49,191 nucleotides of DNA from Acidobacteriota bacterium (GCA_016213695.1 JACQZV010000172.1:1-49191), one strand, 5' to 3'. Counted from the stretch's first letter, positions 36,070 to 44,956 are shown. Notes: a model not told the origin generated them from the sequence alone. A program made the numbers and translations.

Positions 36070-38214
36070 ATGCGTACTGCTCTGATCACTCTGGCGGCCG
36101 CGGTCATGATCGCGCCGTCCGCCGCCTACGCGCAGCAGCGCGCGCTGAAGCTGGCCGCGGTGTCGAGCCGGCCCGAATTCGTCACTGGCGGCGACGTCCT
36201 CGTGCGCGTCGAAGTGCCGCCCGGCACACCGGCCGGCGGCGTGCGCCTGTCCGTCAACGGCGCCGACGTCACGGCGAGGCTCCGCGCCGACGCAGGCTGC
36301 CGCTCGCTGACCGGCCTGGTCGCCGGCCTGGCCGTCGGCCCCAACGAGATCGTCGCGACGAGCGGGGGCGCCTCCGCCCGGCTGGCGGTCGTGAACCATC
36401 CGATCGAGGGCCCGGTGCTCTCGGGACCCCAGGAGCAGCCGTTTGTCTGCATGACCGGGCGCTTCAAGCTGCAGGCGGGCGGGACGCTCGGCGCGCCGCT
36501 CGATGCGAACTGCTCGATCGCCACGCGCGTCGACTACGTCTACCGGCCGACGACCGGCGCCGATTTCAAGGCGCTGGCCGATCCGAAAGCGGCGCCGGCA
36601 GACGCTGCCATGGTGACCGTCAACGGGAAGCAGGTGCCGTTCGTCGTCCGCATCGAGACCGGCACGATCGACCGCGCGGTCTATCAGATCGCGATGCTCC
36701 ACAACCCGGCCGTGGATCCGGCGCCGGATTTCGCGTCGCGGAGCGCGGGCTGGAACGGGAGGCTCATCTACACGTTCGGCGGCGGCTGCGAGCCCGGCTG
36801 GTATCAGCAGGGAGGCACGACCGGCGGCGTCATGGACGACGTGCAGCTGCGCCTGGGGTACGCGGTGGCGTCGGCGTCGCTCAACGTGGCCGGCAACAAC
36901 TGCAACGACGTGATCTCGGCCGAGACGATGATGATGGTGAAGGAGCATTTCATCGAGGCGTACGGCGCGCCGCTCTTCACGATCGGCTGGGGCTCGTCGG
37001 GCGGCGCCATCCAGCAGTATCAGATCGCCGACAACTATCCGGGGCTCCTCGACGGCCTCATCACCGGGCGCAGTTTCATGGACTCGCCGTTCGCCAGCTC
37101 GCTCAGCAGCGGCGACAGCCGCCTGCTCCTGACGTATTTCGACAAGAACGCGGGCGTGCCGTACACCGCCGAGCAGAAGCGCGCGGTCGCGGGCTTCAGG
37201 ACGGTTGAGACGATCAGCAACCTCTCGCGCGTGCGCGCGCCGCGCTTCAACGCCACCGAGCGGTGCCCCGAGGGGCTCGCGCCGGAGCTGCGGTACCACC
37301 CGGCGAGCAACCCGAAGGGCGCCCGCTGCACCATCTGGGACCACGGGTCGGTCGTCTACGGCCGCGACCCGAAGACCGGCTTCGCGCGGCGGCCCCTCGA
37401 CAACGTGGGCGTGCAGTACGGCCTGGAGGCGCTCAACAGCGGCGCCATCACGAAGGAGCAGTTCCTCGATCTGAACGAAAAGATCGGCGGCTTCGACATC
37501 GACGGCAACGTCGCCCCGCCGCGCATGGCGGCCGACCTGGCGGCGACGCGCGCCGCCTACCGCACGGGCCGCATGGGCAACGGCGGCGGCGGCCTCGCCA
37601 CGACGCCGATTATCGACTACCGCACCTACTACGACGACCAGCCGGGCGGCGACGTCCACCTGCGCTTCCACTCGTTCTCGACACGCGCGAGGCTCGAGAA
37701 GGCCAACGGCTACTCCGACAACATGGTCATGCTGCTGCAGGACAAGCGGTACGGCGACTTCGACACCACCAGCCCGGTGCTGGTGCAGGCGCTCGCGCAG
37801 ATGGACCAGTGGCTGACGACCCTGTCGAAGGACACGTCGGCGGACCCGGCGATTGCGAGGCTTCGCCGCGCCAGGCCGGCCGAGCTCGTCGAGGGCTGCT
37901 GGAGCAAGGACGAGGCGCCGCAGCGGATCGCGGAAAAGCTGCAGTACCGATCCGGCCGCTGCAACGAGCTCTACCCCGCCTTTTCGTTCCCGCGCGGGGT
38001 GGCGGGGGCGCCAATCTCGAACGACGTCATCAAGTGCCAGCTCAAGCCGCCGAGCGCCGCCGATTACAAGGCGGCGTTCAGCGCCGACGAGACGGCGCGG
38101 CTGCGCCGGATCTTCCCGGAAGGCGTGTGCGACTGGTCGAAGCCGGGCGTCGGGCAGGAGCGGCTGACGGGGACGTGGCAGGTGTTCAAGGCCGGCAGCA
38201 GCGGCACGGAATAG
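36070..38214 (+). CDS. DUF6351 family exported alpha/beta-hydrolase-like protein
   Basis: A 714-residue secreted protein with a signal peptide ending AAYAQQ (about residue 20). It starts with a small beta domain (LKLAAVSSRPEFVTGGDVLVRVEVP, VNGADVT) and continues as an alpha/beta-hydrolase-like body: IYTFGGGCEPGWYQQGG, FTIGWGSSGGAIQQYQIADNYPGLLDG with nucleophile elbow GSSGG, and RSFMDSP. Many Cys residues are spread along the chain, as in secreted enzymes. I recognise it as DUF6351 from memory; the substrate is unknown. ATG 36070 follows GGAGGG. Confidence 0.84.
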   Translation: MRTALITLAAAVMIAPSAAYAQQRALKLAAVSSRPEFVTGGDVLVRVEVPPGTPAGGVRLSVNGADVTARLRADAGCRSLTGLVAGLAVGPNEIVATSGGASARLAVVNHPIEGPVLSGPQEQPFVCMTGRFKLQAGGTLGAPLDANCSIATRVDYVYRPTTGADFKALADPKAAPADAAMVTVNGKQVPFVVRIETGTIDRAVYQIAMLHNPAVDPAPDFASRSAGWNGRLIYTFGGGCEPGWYQQGGTTGGVMDDVQLRLGYAVASASLNVAGNNCNDVISAETMMMVKEHFIEAYGAPLFTIGWGSSGGAIQQYQIADNYPGLLDGLITGRSFMDSPFASSLSSGDSRLLLTYFDKNAGVPYTAEQKRAVAGFRTVETISNLSRVRAPRFNATERCPEGLAPELRYHPASNPKGARCTIWDHGSVVYGRDPKTGFARRPLDNVGVQYGLEALNSGAITKEQFLDLNEKIGGFDIDGNVAPPRMAADLAATRAAYRTGRMGNGGGGLATTPIIDYRTYYDDQPGGDVHLRFHSFSTRARLEKANGYSDNMVMLLQDKRYGDFDTTSPVLVQALAQMDQWLTTLSKDTSADPAIARLRRARPAELVEGCWSKDEAPQRIAEKLQYRSGRCNELYPAFSFPRGVAGAPISNDVIKCQLKPPSAADYKAAFSADETARLRRIFPEGVCDWSKPGVGQERLTGTWQVFKAGSSGTE

Positions 38215-38233
38215 ATCTGCCAGCAGTGGCGCG

Positions 38234-39199
38234 TTACTTCGGCGGCGTCACCCCGCTGAACCACTTGAAGCCGAGCGAGTGCACACCAATGACCGTCCGG
38301 TCATTCCCCTCGTAGCAGGCCCGCTCCCAGAGCTCCTTGTCGTACGGATTGTTCTCCACCGGGGGCAGGCTCGACGCGATGCTGGTGCCTCGCGGCCCCC
38401 GCGGGCCGGTCCCGGGGCGCCGCTTCGGGAAGGTCATCGTCCTGGGTCTCGTGTAGATCGTCGGATCCTCGATCGTCACCTGGTAGTCGATCGTGTTCGC
38501 ATCGACGAGCCGCCACCGCTCGATCATGCGCGTGTTCTCGCTGTAGAACTGCCCGGTGCTGTCGAACCATCCCCTGCCGTTGAGGCCGGTCACTTCGACG
38601 ACCAGCGTGTCGCCGTCCCAGCGGCCGCGCGACACCCCCAGCCAGAACTTCGCGCTCTGGCTGACCGCCGGACGTCCGTCCGTGGGGATGACGCGATAGG
38701 TGTCATCGCTCAACATGATCACGGAGCCCGGCTTCTGCACGATCTCCTGCGCGTCGAACGAGAAGACCGGCATGTAGTTCAGGCAGAACGCCCCCGGAGA
38801 GACGTGCAGGTGCTCGCCGGTCTCGCCGGGCCATCCGCGTGCGAGACCTCGCAGGATCTCGTTCCGTTTCGCGAGCGCCCACGGCTGGTAGGGAACCTTC
38901 CCGTCCGTGGGATCGGACACGAAGCTCTCCTGGGACGGCGTCGTCCCGTCCACGTACTCGTGGTCTTCGAGATAGCTGTTGTTGTCGCCCCCGGCGCCGT
39001 TCCACACCCCCTGCAGGTCGGGCACGCCGTCCCTCGTCCGCGGCGCCGTGTAGGGTGGGAGCTTCGCCTTCTCGGCGACCCAGGTTTTCGCCATCGGGAG
39101 CTTCGGCGTGTCCCTGGGCCAGAAGGCCTGCCCCGTCGCAAATCCTGGAGCCAGCAGCAGAATCGAGAACGCCAACGCGAGCGGTGTGGTGTATGTCAT
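38234..39199 (-). CDS. Secreted GRW-motif family protein, paralogue F
   Basis: A 321-residue exported member (signal to about residue 23, ATGQ). Blocks: GVPDLQGVWNGAGG, FCLNYMPVFSFDAQEIVQKPGSVIMLSDD, VIPTDGRPAV, GVSRGRWDGDTLVVEVTG, GWFDSTGQFYSENT, ERWRLVDANTIDYQVTIEDPTIYTRPRT. The ATG at 39199 was chosen for the signal peptide; the frame is open far upstream. It follows paralogue G by 8 bp in the same direction, so the pair is one transcript and may stem from a tandem duplication. No DUF6152 gene is near. Function unknown. Confidence 0.77.
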   Translation of the reverse strand: MTYTTPLALAFSILLLAPGFATGQAFWPRDTPKLPMAKTWVAEKAKLPPYTAPRTRDGVPDLQGVWNGAGGDNNSYLEDHEYVDGTTPSQESFVSDPTDGKVPYQPWALAKRNEILRGLARGWPGETGEHLHVSPGAFCLNYMPVFSFDAQEIVQKPGSVIMLSDDTYRVIPTDGRPAVSQSAKFWLGVSRGRWDGDTLVVEVTGLNGRGWFDSTGQFYSENTRMIERWRLVDANTIDYQVTIEDPTIYTRPRTMTFPKRRPGTGPRGPRGTSIASSLPPVENNPYDKELWERACYEGNDRTVIGVHSLGFKWFSGVTPPK

Positions 39200-39207
39200 A
39201 CACGAAC

Positions 39208-40008
39208 TCAACGCTTCTCGAAGAAGCTCGACGCGGGATTGTTCCACTCCTGCTCCATGAGGTACGCGTTGCACTGGTATTCGAGCAGCTCGGCGTCCCG
39301 CTCCTGACGCCGGTAGAGCGGCATGCGGATCGTCCACGGCCGCGTGAACACGTTCGGGTCCTCGATCGTCGCCTCGTAGAGCAGGTGATCCGGACTGGTC
39401 CGCGTGTAGCGCTCGACGACGTGCAGGGCGCCGCTGTGGAAGTTCCCTGCACGATCGAACCAGGTGCGGTCGTTGAAATGGATCACATCCACAACGAGTG
39501 TGTTCCCCTCCCAGCGCCCGCGCGAGTCTCCCATCCACCATTCGATCGGACCGTCCGGATGCGGATTCCCGTTCGTATAGATGTAGCGCACGGCCTGCAG
39601 GTACTCGTAGAGGATCGAGACCTTGTCGGCCTGCTGCACGATCTGGAGCGGATGGGGCATGTAGGTGATGCGCGGCACGCCGGGGAGGTAACACTTCGCT
39701 TCCGGATCGAGCGTCGCCCGATTGGCGATGTTCTCCTTCTTCCGTGCGAGGGCCGACGGCTGGTACGGGATGATGCCCCCTTCGACGACACCCCGCCCCG
39801 CAGGAACGCCGAGGCTGGCGCCGTGATCCTCGAGATCCCACGCGGCCGTGTTGAGCACCTGCCAGACGCCCTGCAGGTCGGGCTGTCCCTCCCGCGTGCG
39901 CGGAGGTGCATAGGCGCCCGCCGCCGGGGTCTGCCCCACCGCAGGCGTCGGCGCGAGCAGGCAGAGCGCCGCCACGCCGAACGCCAAGGCCACCAGGCAA
40001 CGCTTCAC
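39208..40008 (-). CDS. Secreted GRW-motif family protein, paralogue G
   Basis: A 266-residue exported member. The GTG at 40008 has GGAGG seven bases upstream and opens a signal peptide ending AVGQ (about residue 26). Blocks: GQPDLQGVWQVL, KCYLPGVPRITYMPHPLQIVQQADKV, YIYTNGNPHPDGP, GDSRGRWEGNTLVVDVIHF, TWFDRAGNFHSGAL, ERYTRTSPDHLLYEATIEDPNVFTRPW. TAGAAT on the minus strand (40053-40058) lies 44 bases upstream and is the probable -10 for the G-F pair. Function unknown. Confidence 0.77.
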   Translation of the reverse strand: MKRCLVALAFGVAALCLLAPTPAVGQTPAAGAYAPPRTREGQPDLQGVWQVLNTAAWDLEDHGASLGVPAGRGVVEGGIIPYQPSALARKKENIANRATLDPEAKCYLPGVPRITYMPHPLQIVQQADKVSILYEYLQAVRYIYTNGNPHPDGPIEWWMGDSRGRWEGNTLVVDVIHFNDRTWFDRAGNFHSGALHVVERYTRTSPDHLLYEATIEDPNVFTRPWTIRMPLYRRQERDAELLEYQCNAYLMEQEWNNPASSFFEKR

Positions 40009-40052
40009 GGAAGAACCTCCTCTGCAGGCCGCCTCCGGCCCCGACGGCGCTG

Positions 40053-40058
40053 ATTCTA
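40053..40058 (-). promoter_or_regulatory. -10-like element TAGAAT before the G-F pair
   Basis: On the minus strand the context is GCGATAGAATCAGCGC, 44 bases before the GTG at 40008. The hexamer is shared with the other TAGAAT sites listed here. Confidence 0.4.
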
Positions 40059-40098
40059 TCGCAGCGCCGCCTGGTTGAGGCGAGACCGACTGCACAAC

Positions 40099-40821
40099 TC
40101 AAGACATGAAGGGGTCGTCCCCGGGGCGCAGGTCGAGCTCCTGCGTCCATGCCCGCGGGCTTTGCAGATGGATCTGCCAATACATCTCGGCGATGGCTTC
40201 CGGTGCCATCCGCTGGGCCCCGGTCAAGTGTGGAAACCTGCCTCGCGTGCGCTCGTTGTCAATGGCCCCCTGGATGATGATGTGGGCCACGTGGATCCCC
40301 TGCGGGCCGCACTCCTTCGCGAGAACTTGCGCCAGCGCGCGTAACCCGAACTTCCCGACGCTCAGGGTGTACAGGTCTCTGATGCCGTGGATCGATGCTG
40401 GCGCACCGGTGAACAGGATCGTGCCACAGCCGCGCGCGCGCATGGCCGGCAGCACCTCGCGCGTCGCGAGAAAGGCGCCGTAGCAGCAGGTTCGCCAGCT
40501 CGTTTCCAGCGCCTCGGGCGACAGATCGAGGATGCCGCCCGGCACGAAGGCACCGGCGTTGTAGACGAGGACCGTCGGCGCGCCAAGAACGCTCCGAACC
40601 CGGACGAACGCGGCGGCGAGGGCGGCTGGGTCACCCGCGTCCACGGGAATCGCCGCCGCGCGCCCGCCCTTGTCGTTGATCTCCGTTTCGATCGCGCGAA
40701 GCGCCTCCTCGCGACGCGCCATCAGGCCAACGGCGAATCCTGCCCGGGCGAAGCGGCGACCGAGCGCGGCGCCCAGACCTGGCCCCACCCCGACCACGAC
40801 TGCGATATCGTGTTGATGCAT
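40099..40821 (-). CDS. SDR-fold oxidoreductase without the catalytic Tyr
   Basis: A 240-residue Rossmann-fold SDR. The cofactor loop is VVGVGPGLGAAL (about residues 9-20), with Arg36-Arg37 suggesting NADP(H), and YNAG at 87-90. At the usual YxxxK position it reads LSVGK: Lys157 is kept but Leu153 stands where Tyr should be. Such atypical SDRs form a recognised-looking subgroup with KFGLRALAQ and GIHVAHIII, so this is probably not decay. GGAGG lies 10 bases upstream of the ATG. It is divergent from an AraC-type regulator 42 bp away that may control it. Confidence 0.82.
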   Translation of the reverse strand: MHQHDIAVVVGVGPGLGAALGRRFARAGFAVGLMARREEALRAIETEINDKGGRAAAIPVDAGDPAALAAAFVRVRSVLGAPTVLVYNAGAFVPGGILDLSPEALETSWRTCCYGAFLATREVLPAMRARGCGTILFTGAPASIHGIRDLYTLSVGKFGLRALAQVLAKECGPQGIHVAHIIIQGAIDNERTRGRFPHLTGAQRMAPEAIAEMYWQIHLQSPRAWTQELDLRPGDDPFMS

Positions 40822-40844
40822 CCGAGGTTTACCTCCATATGCAT
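40816..40844. promoter_or_regulatory. Possible operator between SDR and AraC-type genes
   Basis: Two ATGCAT palindromes (40816-40821 and 40839-40844) are spaced 23 bp apart, about two helical turns, with the inverted repeat GAGGT-TT-ACCTC (40824-40835) between them. The first ATGCAT contains the SDR start codon. The spacing suits a dimeric regulator such as the divergent AraC-type protein. This is inference only. Confidence 0.3.
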
Positions 40845-40863
40845 TTGTACGCGGGGAGCGGCA

Positions 40864-41664
40864 GTGAGAGATTGGAAGAAACGGACATCGCGGCTTGTCG
40901 CTGACATCCGCGTTCGCAGATCCAAACGTCCCGGCGAGGTGAAACGGGTCGAGTTGCTGCCGGACGGAACGTTAGGTCTGTTGTTTCAGATCACCGATGG
41001 CAGCGTGGCGCGGCCCGGCTCACGCGACGGCAATCTGTATGTCGTGGGCACGCGCACGACGGCCTTGTACAAAACGACGCAGGCGGTCCCGCTCGCCGTG
41101 ATGCTCCGATTCCGTCCGGGTACGGCATCCGCAATTCTCGGCGTGCCGGCACAGCAATTGACCGATCGCATCGTTGGTCTGGAGGACCTGTGGGGTGCGG
41201 ATGGCAGACACCTGCGCCGGACCATGCTGTCGGTCGCGGAGATCCCGGACATGATCGCCCTGCTGCAGGCCACGATCGAGGCTCGGGCAATTCGCGCGGG
41301 CCAGTCACCGTCGCTGCACCTCGCGCAACAGGCAGTGTCCCTGATCACGCGGCGGCCGACACCGATATCGGTTGCCGATCTGGCCGCACGCCTTGAGGTC
41401 ACGACCAGGCATCTTCGACGGGTCTTCACAACGGAGGTAGGAATCGGGCCGAAGGAGTTTCTGCGCGTCATCCGGTTTCAACGCGCCGCCGGCGCGGCTG
41501 CGCCGCAGAACTGGGCCAGTGTTGCTGCGGAGGCCGGTTACTACGACCAGGCCCACATGATCCGCGACTTCCGGGCGCTGACGGGACGTACCCCGTCGCG
41601 GCTGCAGGCCGCAGCACACGTTAGGAGGCACAAGTCACAAGGCACAACCATGGTGGTGCCCTGA
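40864..41664 (+). CDS. AraC-family transcriptional regulator (DUF6597-type N-terminus)
   Basis: A 266-residue regulator. The N-terminal half (VELLPDGTLGLLFQITDG, VPLAVMLRFRPGTASAILGVPAQQLTDRIVGLEDLWG) matches the DUF6597 sensor found in a subset of AraC proteins. The C-terminal double helix-turn-helix covers about residues 160-250: ISVADLAARLEVTTRHLRRVFTTEVGIGPKEFLRVIRFQ and AAEAGYYDQAHMIRDFRALTGRTP. The GTG at 40864 has GGGGAG upstream; the frame is open earlier but unconserved. Its likely target is the divergent SDR gene. Confidence 0.86.
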   Translation: MRDWKKRTSRLVADIRVRRSKRPGEVKRVELLPDGTLGLLFQITDGSVARPGSRDGNLYVVGTRTTALYKTTQAVPLAVMLRFRPGTASAILGVPAQQLTDRIVGLEDLWGADGRHLRRTMLSVAEIPDMIALLQATIEARAIRAGQSPSLHLAQQAVSLITRRPTPISVADLAARLEVTTRHLRRVFTTEVGIGPKEFLRVIRFQRAAGAAAPQNWASVAAEAGYYDQAHMIRDFRALTGRTPSRLQAAAHVRRHKSQGTTMVVP

Positions 41665-41683
41665 GTCTTGTGCCTTGATTGGT

Positions 41684-43267
41684 CTAGTTCGTCCCCGTCT
41701 TGCCGACAAACCGCAGGAAGTCGCTCCAGGGCACCGCCCGGCCGTGCAGCCCGGCAATGGTCGCGACATCCAGCTTGTAGTTCATCACGTTGTTATACAG
41801 GTTCAGCGCCGCGGGCGGAGGCGTCGCCGGCATCTGCGCGTCCGGCGCCGGCGGCGTGTAGACGTCGGCCTCGACGAGGATCTTCTCCTTCGGCAGATAC
41901 GCCATCAGCATCCCCTCGGCGTGCGGACTCCCCTGCACGTAGTAGACGTCGAGGTTCCGCGTGCCGTCGCTGATCGTGCCGCGCATGTCGACCGTTTCGA
42001 GCTGGTAGCCTTCGGCGAACTCGGTCGGCGGATAGAGCGACAGGCGATCCGGCTCCAGCGTCCGCGCCGCATAGGTCAGCACTTCCTGCTTGTAGAATTC
42101 GCGGTTGCTGTGGTGCGTGACGATCGTCGCCCCCTCGTGGAACGCCGTCCGGATGCCGCCCAGGTGGTCGAAGTGGTTGTGCGAGTTCACCACGTAGCGG
42201 ATCGGCTTGTTCGGAATCACCTTGTACACCGCCTCGATGACCGCCAGCGTCCGCCGCTCGTCCTGCGGCGCCTCGATGAGCGCCGTGAAGTCACGGAACT
42301 CCACGGCCATGCTGTGGTGCGAGCCGCCGGTGAGGTAGTAGACGCCGTCGCCCATCTTCGTCGTCTCGACGCGCACCGGCGGGACCGTGGCGGTGCGGGC
42401 CGCCTCGGGCACCGGCGTCGCGGCGCACTGATTGACCATGACGTCCTTCACCGTGAACGTGATCCGGTTGTGCCCGCCGCTGTAGTTGGGCGGCTGCGTC
42501 TCATCGTCCCAGTCCTGGTGATGATGGAAGTTGCCGGGGAACTTGATGCCGCTGACGTCGCGCCACTGGCTGAATTCCCCCTCGTAGTTCATGTCGCCGC
42601 GCACCGGGTTCGGCACCCACGTCTGCACGCGCTCGACGAGGTTCTGCTCGTTGATCGTGCCGTTCACGCGGTACTTGCCGAGCGCGGTGAACGAGATGAT
42701 GCGCAGCCGGCGCATCGGCACGGAGCTCAGCCCGCCGAGCGCGCCGCTCTCCCACCGCGTGATGAGCACGGGGTTGGCGCCGGGCGCCATGGCCGCCTTG
42801 ACGAAGCCGTGCGGGTTCAGCCACATGTCGAGCTGCCGCATTTCGGCCGCCGCGGGAGCCGGCACCGGCATGGTGTTCGCGCCCTGCAGGGTCCACGCCG
42901 CGCGATCGACCACGAACTCGACGACGCGCTGTTCGCCCTGAATCGGAATGCCCCCACCGCCGCGGGGCGGGTAGCTGCCCTGCCGGATCACGCGCTCTTC
43001 CCGAGACGACTTCTCCTCGAAGTTGAGCGTCCGCGAGTAATTCGCCAGCTCGACGCGCGGCCAGTCGTCTCTGATGTCGTAGGCCTGCCCCACCATGCCG
43101 ACGTAGCCCGCGCCGTTGTACGTCACGCATTTCAGGGTATTCGTGCCCTGCGCCTGCGCCACGGCCTGCAACACCGCCTGGGCGGTCTGCGCCTGCGCCG
43201 ACGGCCTCGCCACCATCGCGGTGACCAGCACCAGGGCTCCGCACAGCGCCGTGATATATCTCGCCAT
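41684..43267 (-). CDS. Exported metallo-beta-lactamase-fold hydrolase
   Basis: A 527-residue secreted protein. A signal peptide (ending SAQAQ, about residue 27) and a long N-terminal beta-rich part (about 30-300) precede the metallo-beta-lactamase domain: VVNSHNHFDHLGG (HxHxDH metal site), IVTHHSNREF, VYYVQGSPHAEGM and LHGRAVPW. The N-terminal half has no name I can give. The size suggests a two-domain secreted hydrolase rather than a lactamase. GGAGG precedes the ATG at 43267. It is 20 bp downstream of the cyclase gene on the same strand. Confidence 0.85.
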   Translation of the reverse strand: MARYITALCGALVLVTAMVARPSAQAQTAQAVLQAVAQAQGTNTLKCVTYNGAGYVGMVGQAYDIRDDWPRVELANYSRTLNFEEKSSREERVIRQGSYPPRGGGGIPIQGEQRVVEFVVDRAAWTLQGANTMPVPAPAAAEMRQLDMWLNPHGFVKAAMAPGANPVLITRWESGALGGLSSVPMRRLRIISFTALGKYRVNGTINEQNLVERVQTWVPNPVRGDMNYEGEFSQWRDVSGIKFPGNFHHHQDWDDETQPPNYSGGHNRITFTVKDVMVNQCAATPVPEAARTATVPPVRVETTKMGDGVYYLTGGSHHSMAVEFRDFTALIEAPQDERRTLAVIEAVYKVIPNKPIRYVVNSHNHFDHLGGIRTAFHEGATIVTHHSNREFYKQEVLTYAARTLEPDRLSLYPPTEFAEGYQLETVDMRGTISDGTRNLDVYYVQGSPHAEGMLMAYLPKEKILVEADVYTPPAPDAQMPATPPPAALNLYNNVMNYKLDVATIAGLHGRAVPWSDFLRFVGKTGTN

Positions 43268-43287
43268 ACTGCCTCCGTTCGTGTGTC

Positions 43288-44328
43288 TCAGAAAATTGCC
43301 AGCGGGTTGAGCGGCGATCCCGTTCCGCCTTCGACAGGCAGCGGTGCAAACGTGATCAGGAATTCGTACCGCTTCAGCTTGCGCGCGATCCCGACCGCCT
43401 GTTCGAGATCGAGGCACTCGACGATGTTGATGCCCATCCAGTTGAGAACGGCGACGTGGATCGGATTGCGCATCCCCTCCCAGCCGGGCCGCGGATTCCA
43501 GTCGATGTTGAAATCATGGCCGATGAACGCGGGCATCCGCTCGTGCATCCAGGGAATCGTGTCGGCATAATAGCCCGCCACTGGCGCCGCCGCCGGCCCC
43601 TCGGCCGCGCGCCGCTTCCACCGCCCGATGTACAGCAGCACGACGTCGCCCGGGCCGGCCTTCACGCCCGACTTCTTCTCCCATGCTTCGAGGTCGGCGC
43701 GGCGGATCGGCGTGTTCGGATCGGCCCACTCGACGCCCTTGAGCTGCGCGATGTCGTACAGGACGGCGCGCGTGGCGATGCCGTCCTTCCAGTTCATGAT
43801 GCCCCCCTGCTTGCACCCTTCCTCGTTGCTCAGGTTCCCCTTGACGGGCACGCCGTTGTACATCAGCCCGTTCTCGAAGAAGTGGCACCAGCTGTCCATG
43901 TGCGCCACGGTCAGGCCGTGGTAGCTGACCGAGTAGTTGTCGGTCGTGCCGCCGTCGGTGATGTTATTCGTCGTGCGGCGGAACAGCCCGTTCGGATTGA
44001 CGTCGGCCGCCGCCACCTGCGGTTCGGCGTGCGCCAGCGACACGACGGTGCCGGTCCGCACCAGCCGGACGGCGTTCAGCACCTTCTGCGGCGTGATCAG
44101 GTTCGACGTGCCCTTGTTGTCGGCGGTGCCCCACTTGCCCCACGTCTTGAACTCCTTCCGCCACTGCTCGTACTGGGCACGCATCGCCGCCGTGTCGGCG
44201 GGCGGAGCCGGCGCGGGCGCCTGCGCCGGCGCCCCGCCGGCGGGAGCCTGGGCGCGCAGCTGGAAGCCGCCGGCCACGCCGGCGAGCACCAGGGCCATTC
44301 CGAGAACCATCGACTTCACACGCGGCAT
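43288..44328 (-). CDS. Exported cyclase (kynurenine-formamidase-like) family protein
   Basis: A 346-residue member of the metal-dependent cyclase family, whose members hydrolyse cyclic or formyl amides and lactones. After a signal peptide (to about residue 27, LRAQ) and an Ala/Pro-rich linker come WGKWGTADNKGTSNLITP, a family start, then the metal motif LTVAHMDSWCHFF (HxDxxxH), VLYDIAQLKGVEW, LEAWEKKSGVKAGPGDVVLLYIG and IGHDFNIDW. ATG 44328 follows GGAGG; the upstream open frame crosses a repeat and is not coding. TAGAAT (44441-44446, minus) may be its promoter. Confidence 0.87.
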   Translation of the reverse strand: MPRVKSMVLGMALVLAGVAGGFQLRAQAPAGGAPAQAPAPAPPADTAAMRAQYEQWRKEFKTWGKWGTADNKGTSNLITPQKVLNAVRLVRTGTVVSLAHAEPQVAAADVNPNGLFRRTTNNITDGGTTDNYSVSYHGLTVAHMDSWCHFFENGLMYNGVPVKGNLSNEEGCKQGGIMNWKDGIATRAVLYDIAQLKGVEWADPNTPIRRADLEAWEKKSGVKAGPGDVVLLYIGRWKRRAAEGPAAAPVAGYYADTIPWMHERMPAFIGHDFNIDWNPRPGWEGMRNPIHVAVLNWMGINIVECLDLEQAVGIARKLKRYEFLITFAPLPVEGGTGSPLNPLAIF

Positions 44329-44342
44329 ATGCGACCTCCAGA

Positions 44343-44427
44343 CAGTGGGCGGTGGGCAGTGGGCAGTGGGCGGTGGGCTCTCAGCAGCGATGTCGACTGC
44401 CCGCTGTCCACTGCCGACTGCCCACTC
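44343..44427. repeat. Imperfect inverted repeat of AGTGGGC units
   Basis: Bases 44343-44379 are direct iterations of CAGTGGG/CGGTGGG heptamers. Bases 44395-44427 hold the complementary units (ACTGCCC, CACTGCC), so the stretch can fold into a long imperfect hairpin. It lies in the leader of the cyclase gene, between its TAGAAT and its start. It resembles dispersed intergenic repeats more than a terminator. Confidence 0.6.
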
Positions 44428-44443
44428 TAAAGCGGCGCCAATT

Positions 44444-44956
44444 CTAGCGCATCCCCCCCGACGCGCGCTCCCGGTAAAACGCAATCAAGTCCATGGCTGT
44501 CGGCGGCGCCTGGCCGAGCTGCCGCATCATGGTCGTCACCTGCCCGCGGTGATACGACCCGTGGTTCACCAGGTGCTGCAGCATCTGCCAGAAGACTTGC
44601 GCCTGGGGTGTGCCGTCCATCGTCCGGTACTCGATGGATTTCGCGACGCCGTCCTCGCCGAGCCGGTCGAGCAGCGCACGCATGCGACGCTCGTGCCCGG
44701 TCCAGGCGCGGCCAATGGCGGCCACGTCCGGGAAGCCGGCCGGATCGGGCATCGAGTGCGGTGTCTCGCCTTCCCAGCGGGCGCACCAGATCCGGTCGGC
44801 GCCGTACAGGTGCACCAGCGTGTCGCGAATCGAGGGGAAGCTGTTCCCGACGTCTCGGGTGAACTGCTCGGCCGGGAGGCGCTCGACGGCGGCGAGCAGG
44901 CGGTCCCGCGCCCAGTAGTGATAGTCGAGCAAGGTTCGCAACTCCGGGAGATTCAT
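44444..44956 (-). CDS. DinB family protein
   Basis: A 170-residue four-helix-bundle protein of the DinB/YfiT type; members bind a metal with three His and act as thiol-dependent transferases or have no known role. The likely ligands are His in TLVHLYGAD (about residue 49) and the two in HLVNHGSYHRGQV. No signal peptide, so cytoplasmic. AGGAGG lies seven bases upstream of the ATG. The stop codon overlaps a TAGAAT that may be the promoter of the next gene. It is divergent from the M20 gene. Confidence 0.88.
   Translation of the reverse strand: MNLPELRTLLDYHYWARDRLLAAVERLPAEQFTRDVGNSFPSIRDTLVHLYGADRIWCARWEGETPHSMPDPAGFPDVAAIGRAWTGHERRMRALLDRLGEDGVAKSIEYRTMDGTPQAQVFWQMLQHLVNHGSYHRGQVTTMMRQLGQAPPTAMDLIAFYRERASGGMR

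Noticed and set aside
34484-36107. Extended N-termini for the FAH protein and the lipoprotein
   Set aside because: The longer starts would hide the ribosome site (FAH) or bury the lipobox signal (lipoprotein). The downstream GTG starts make better sense.
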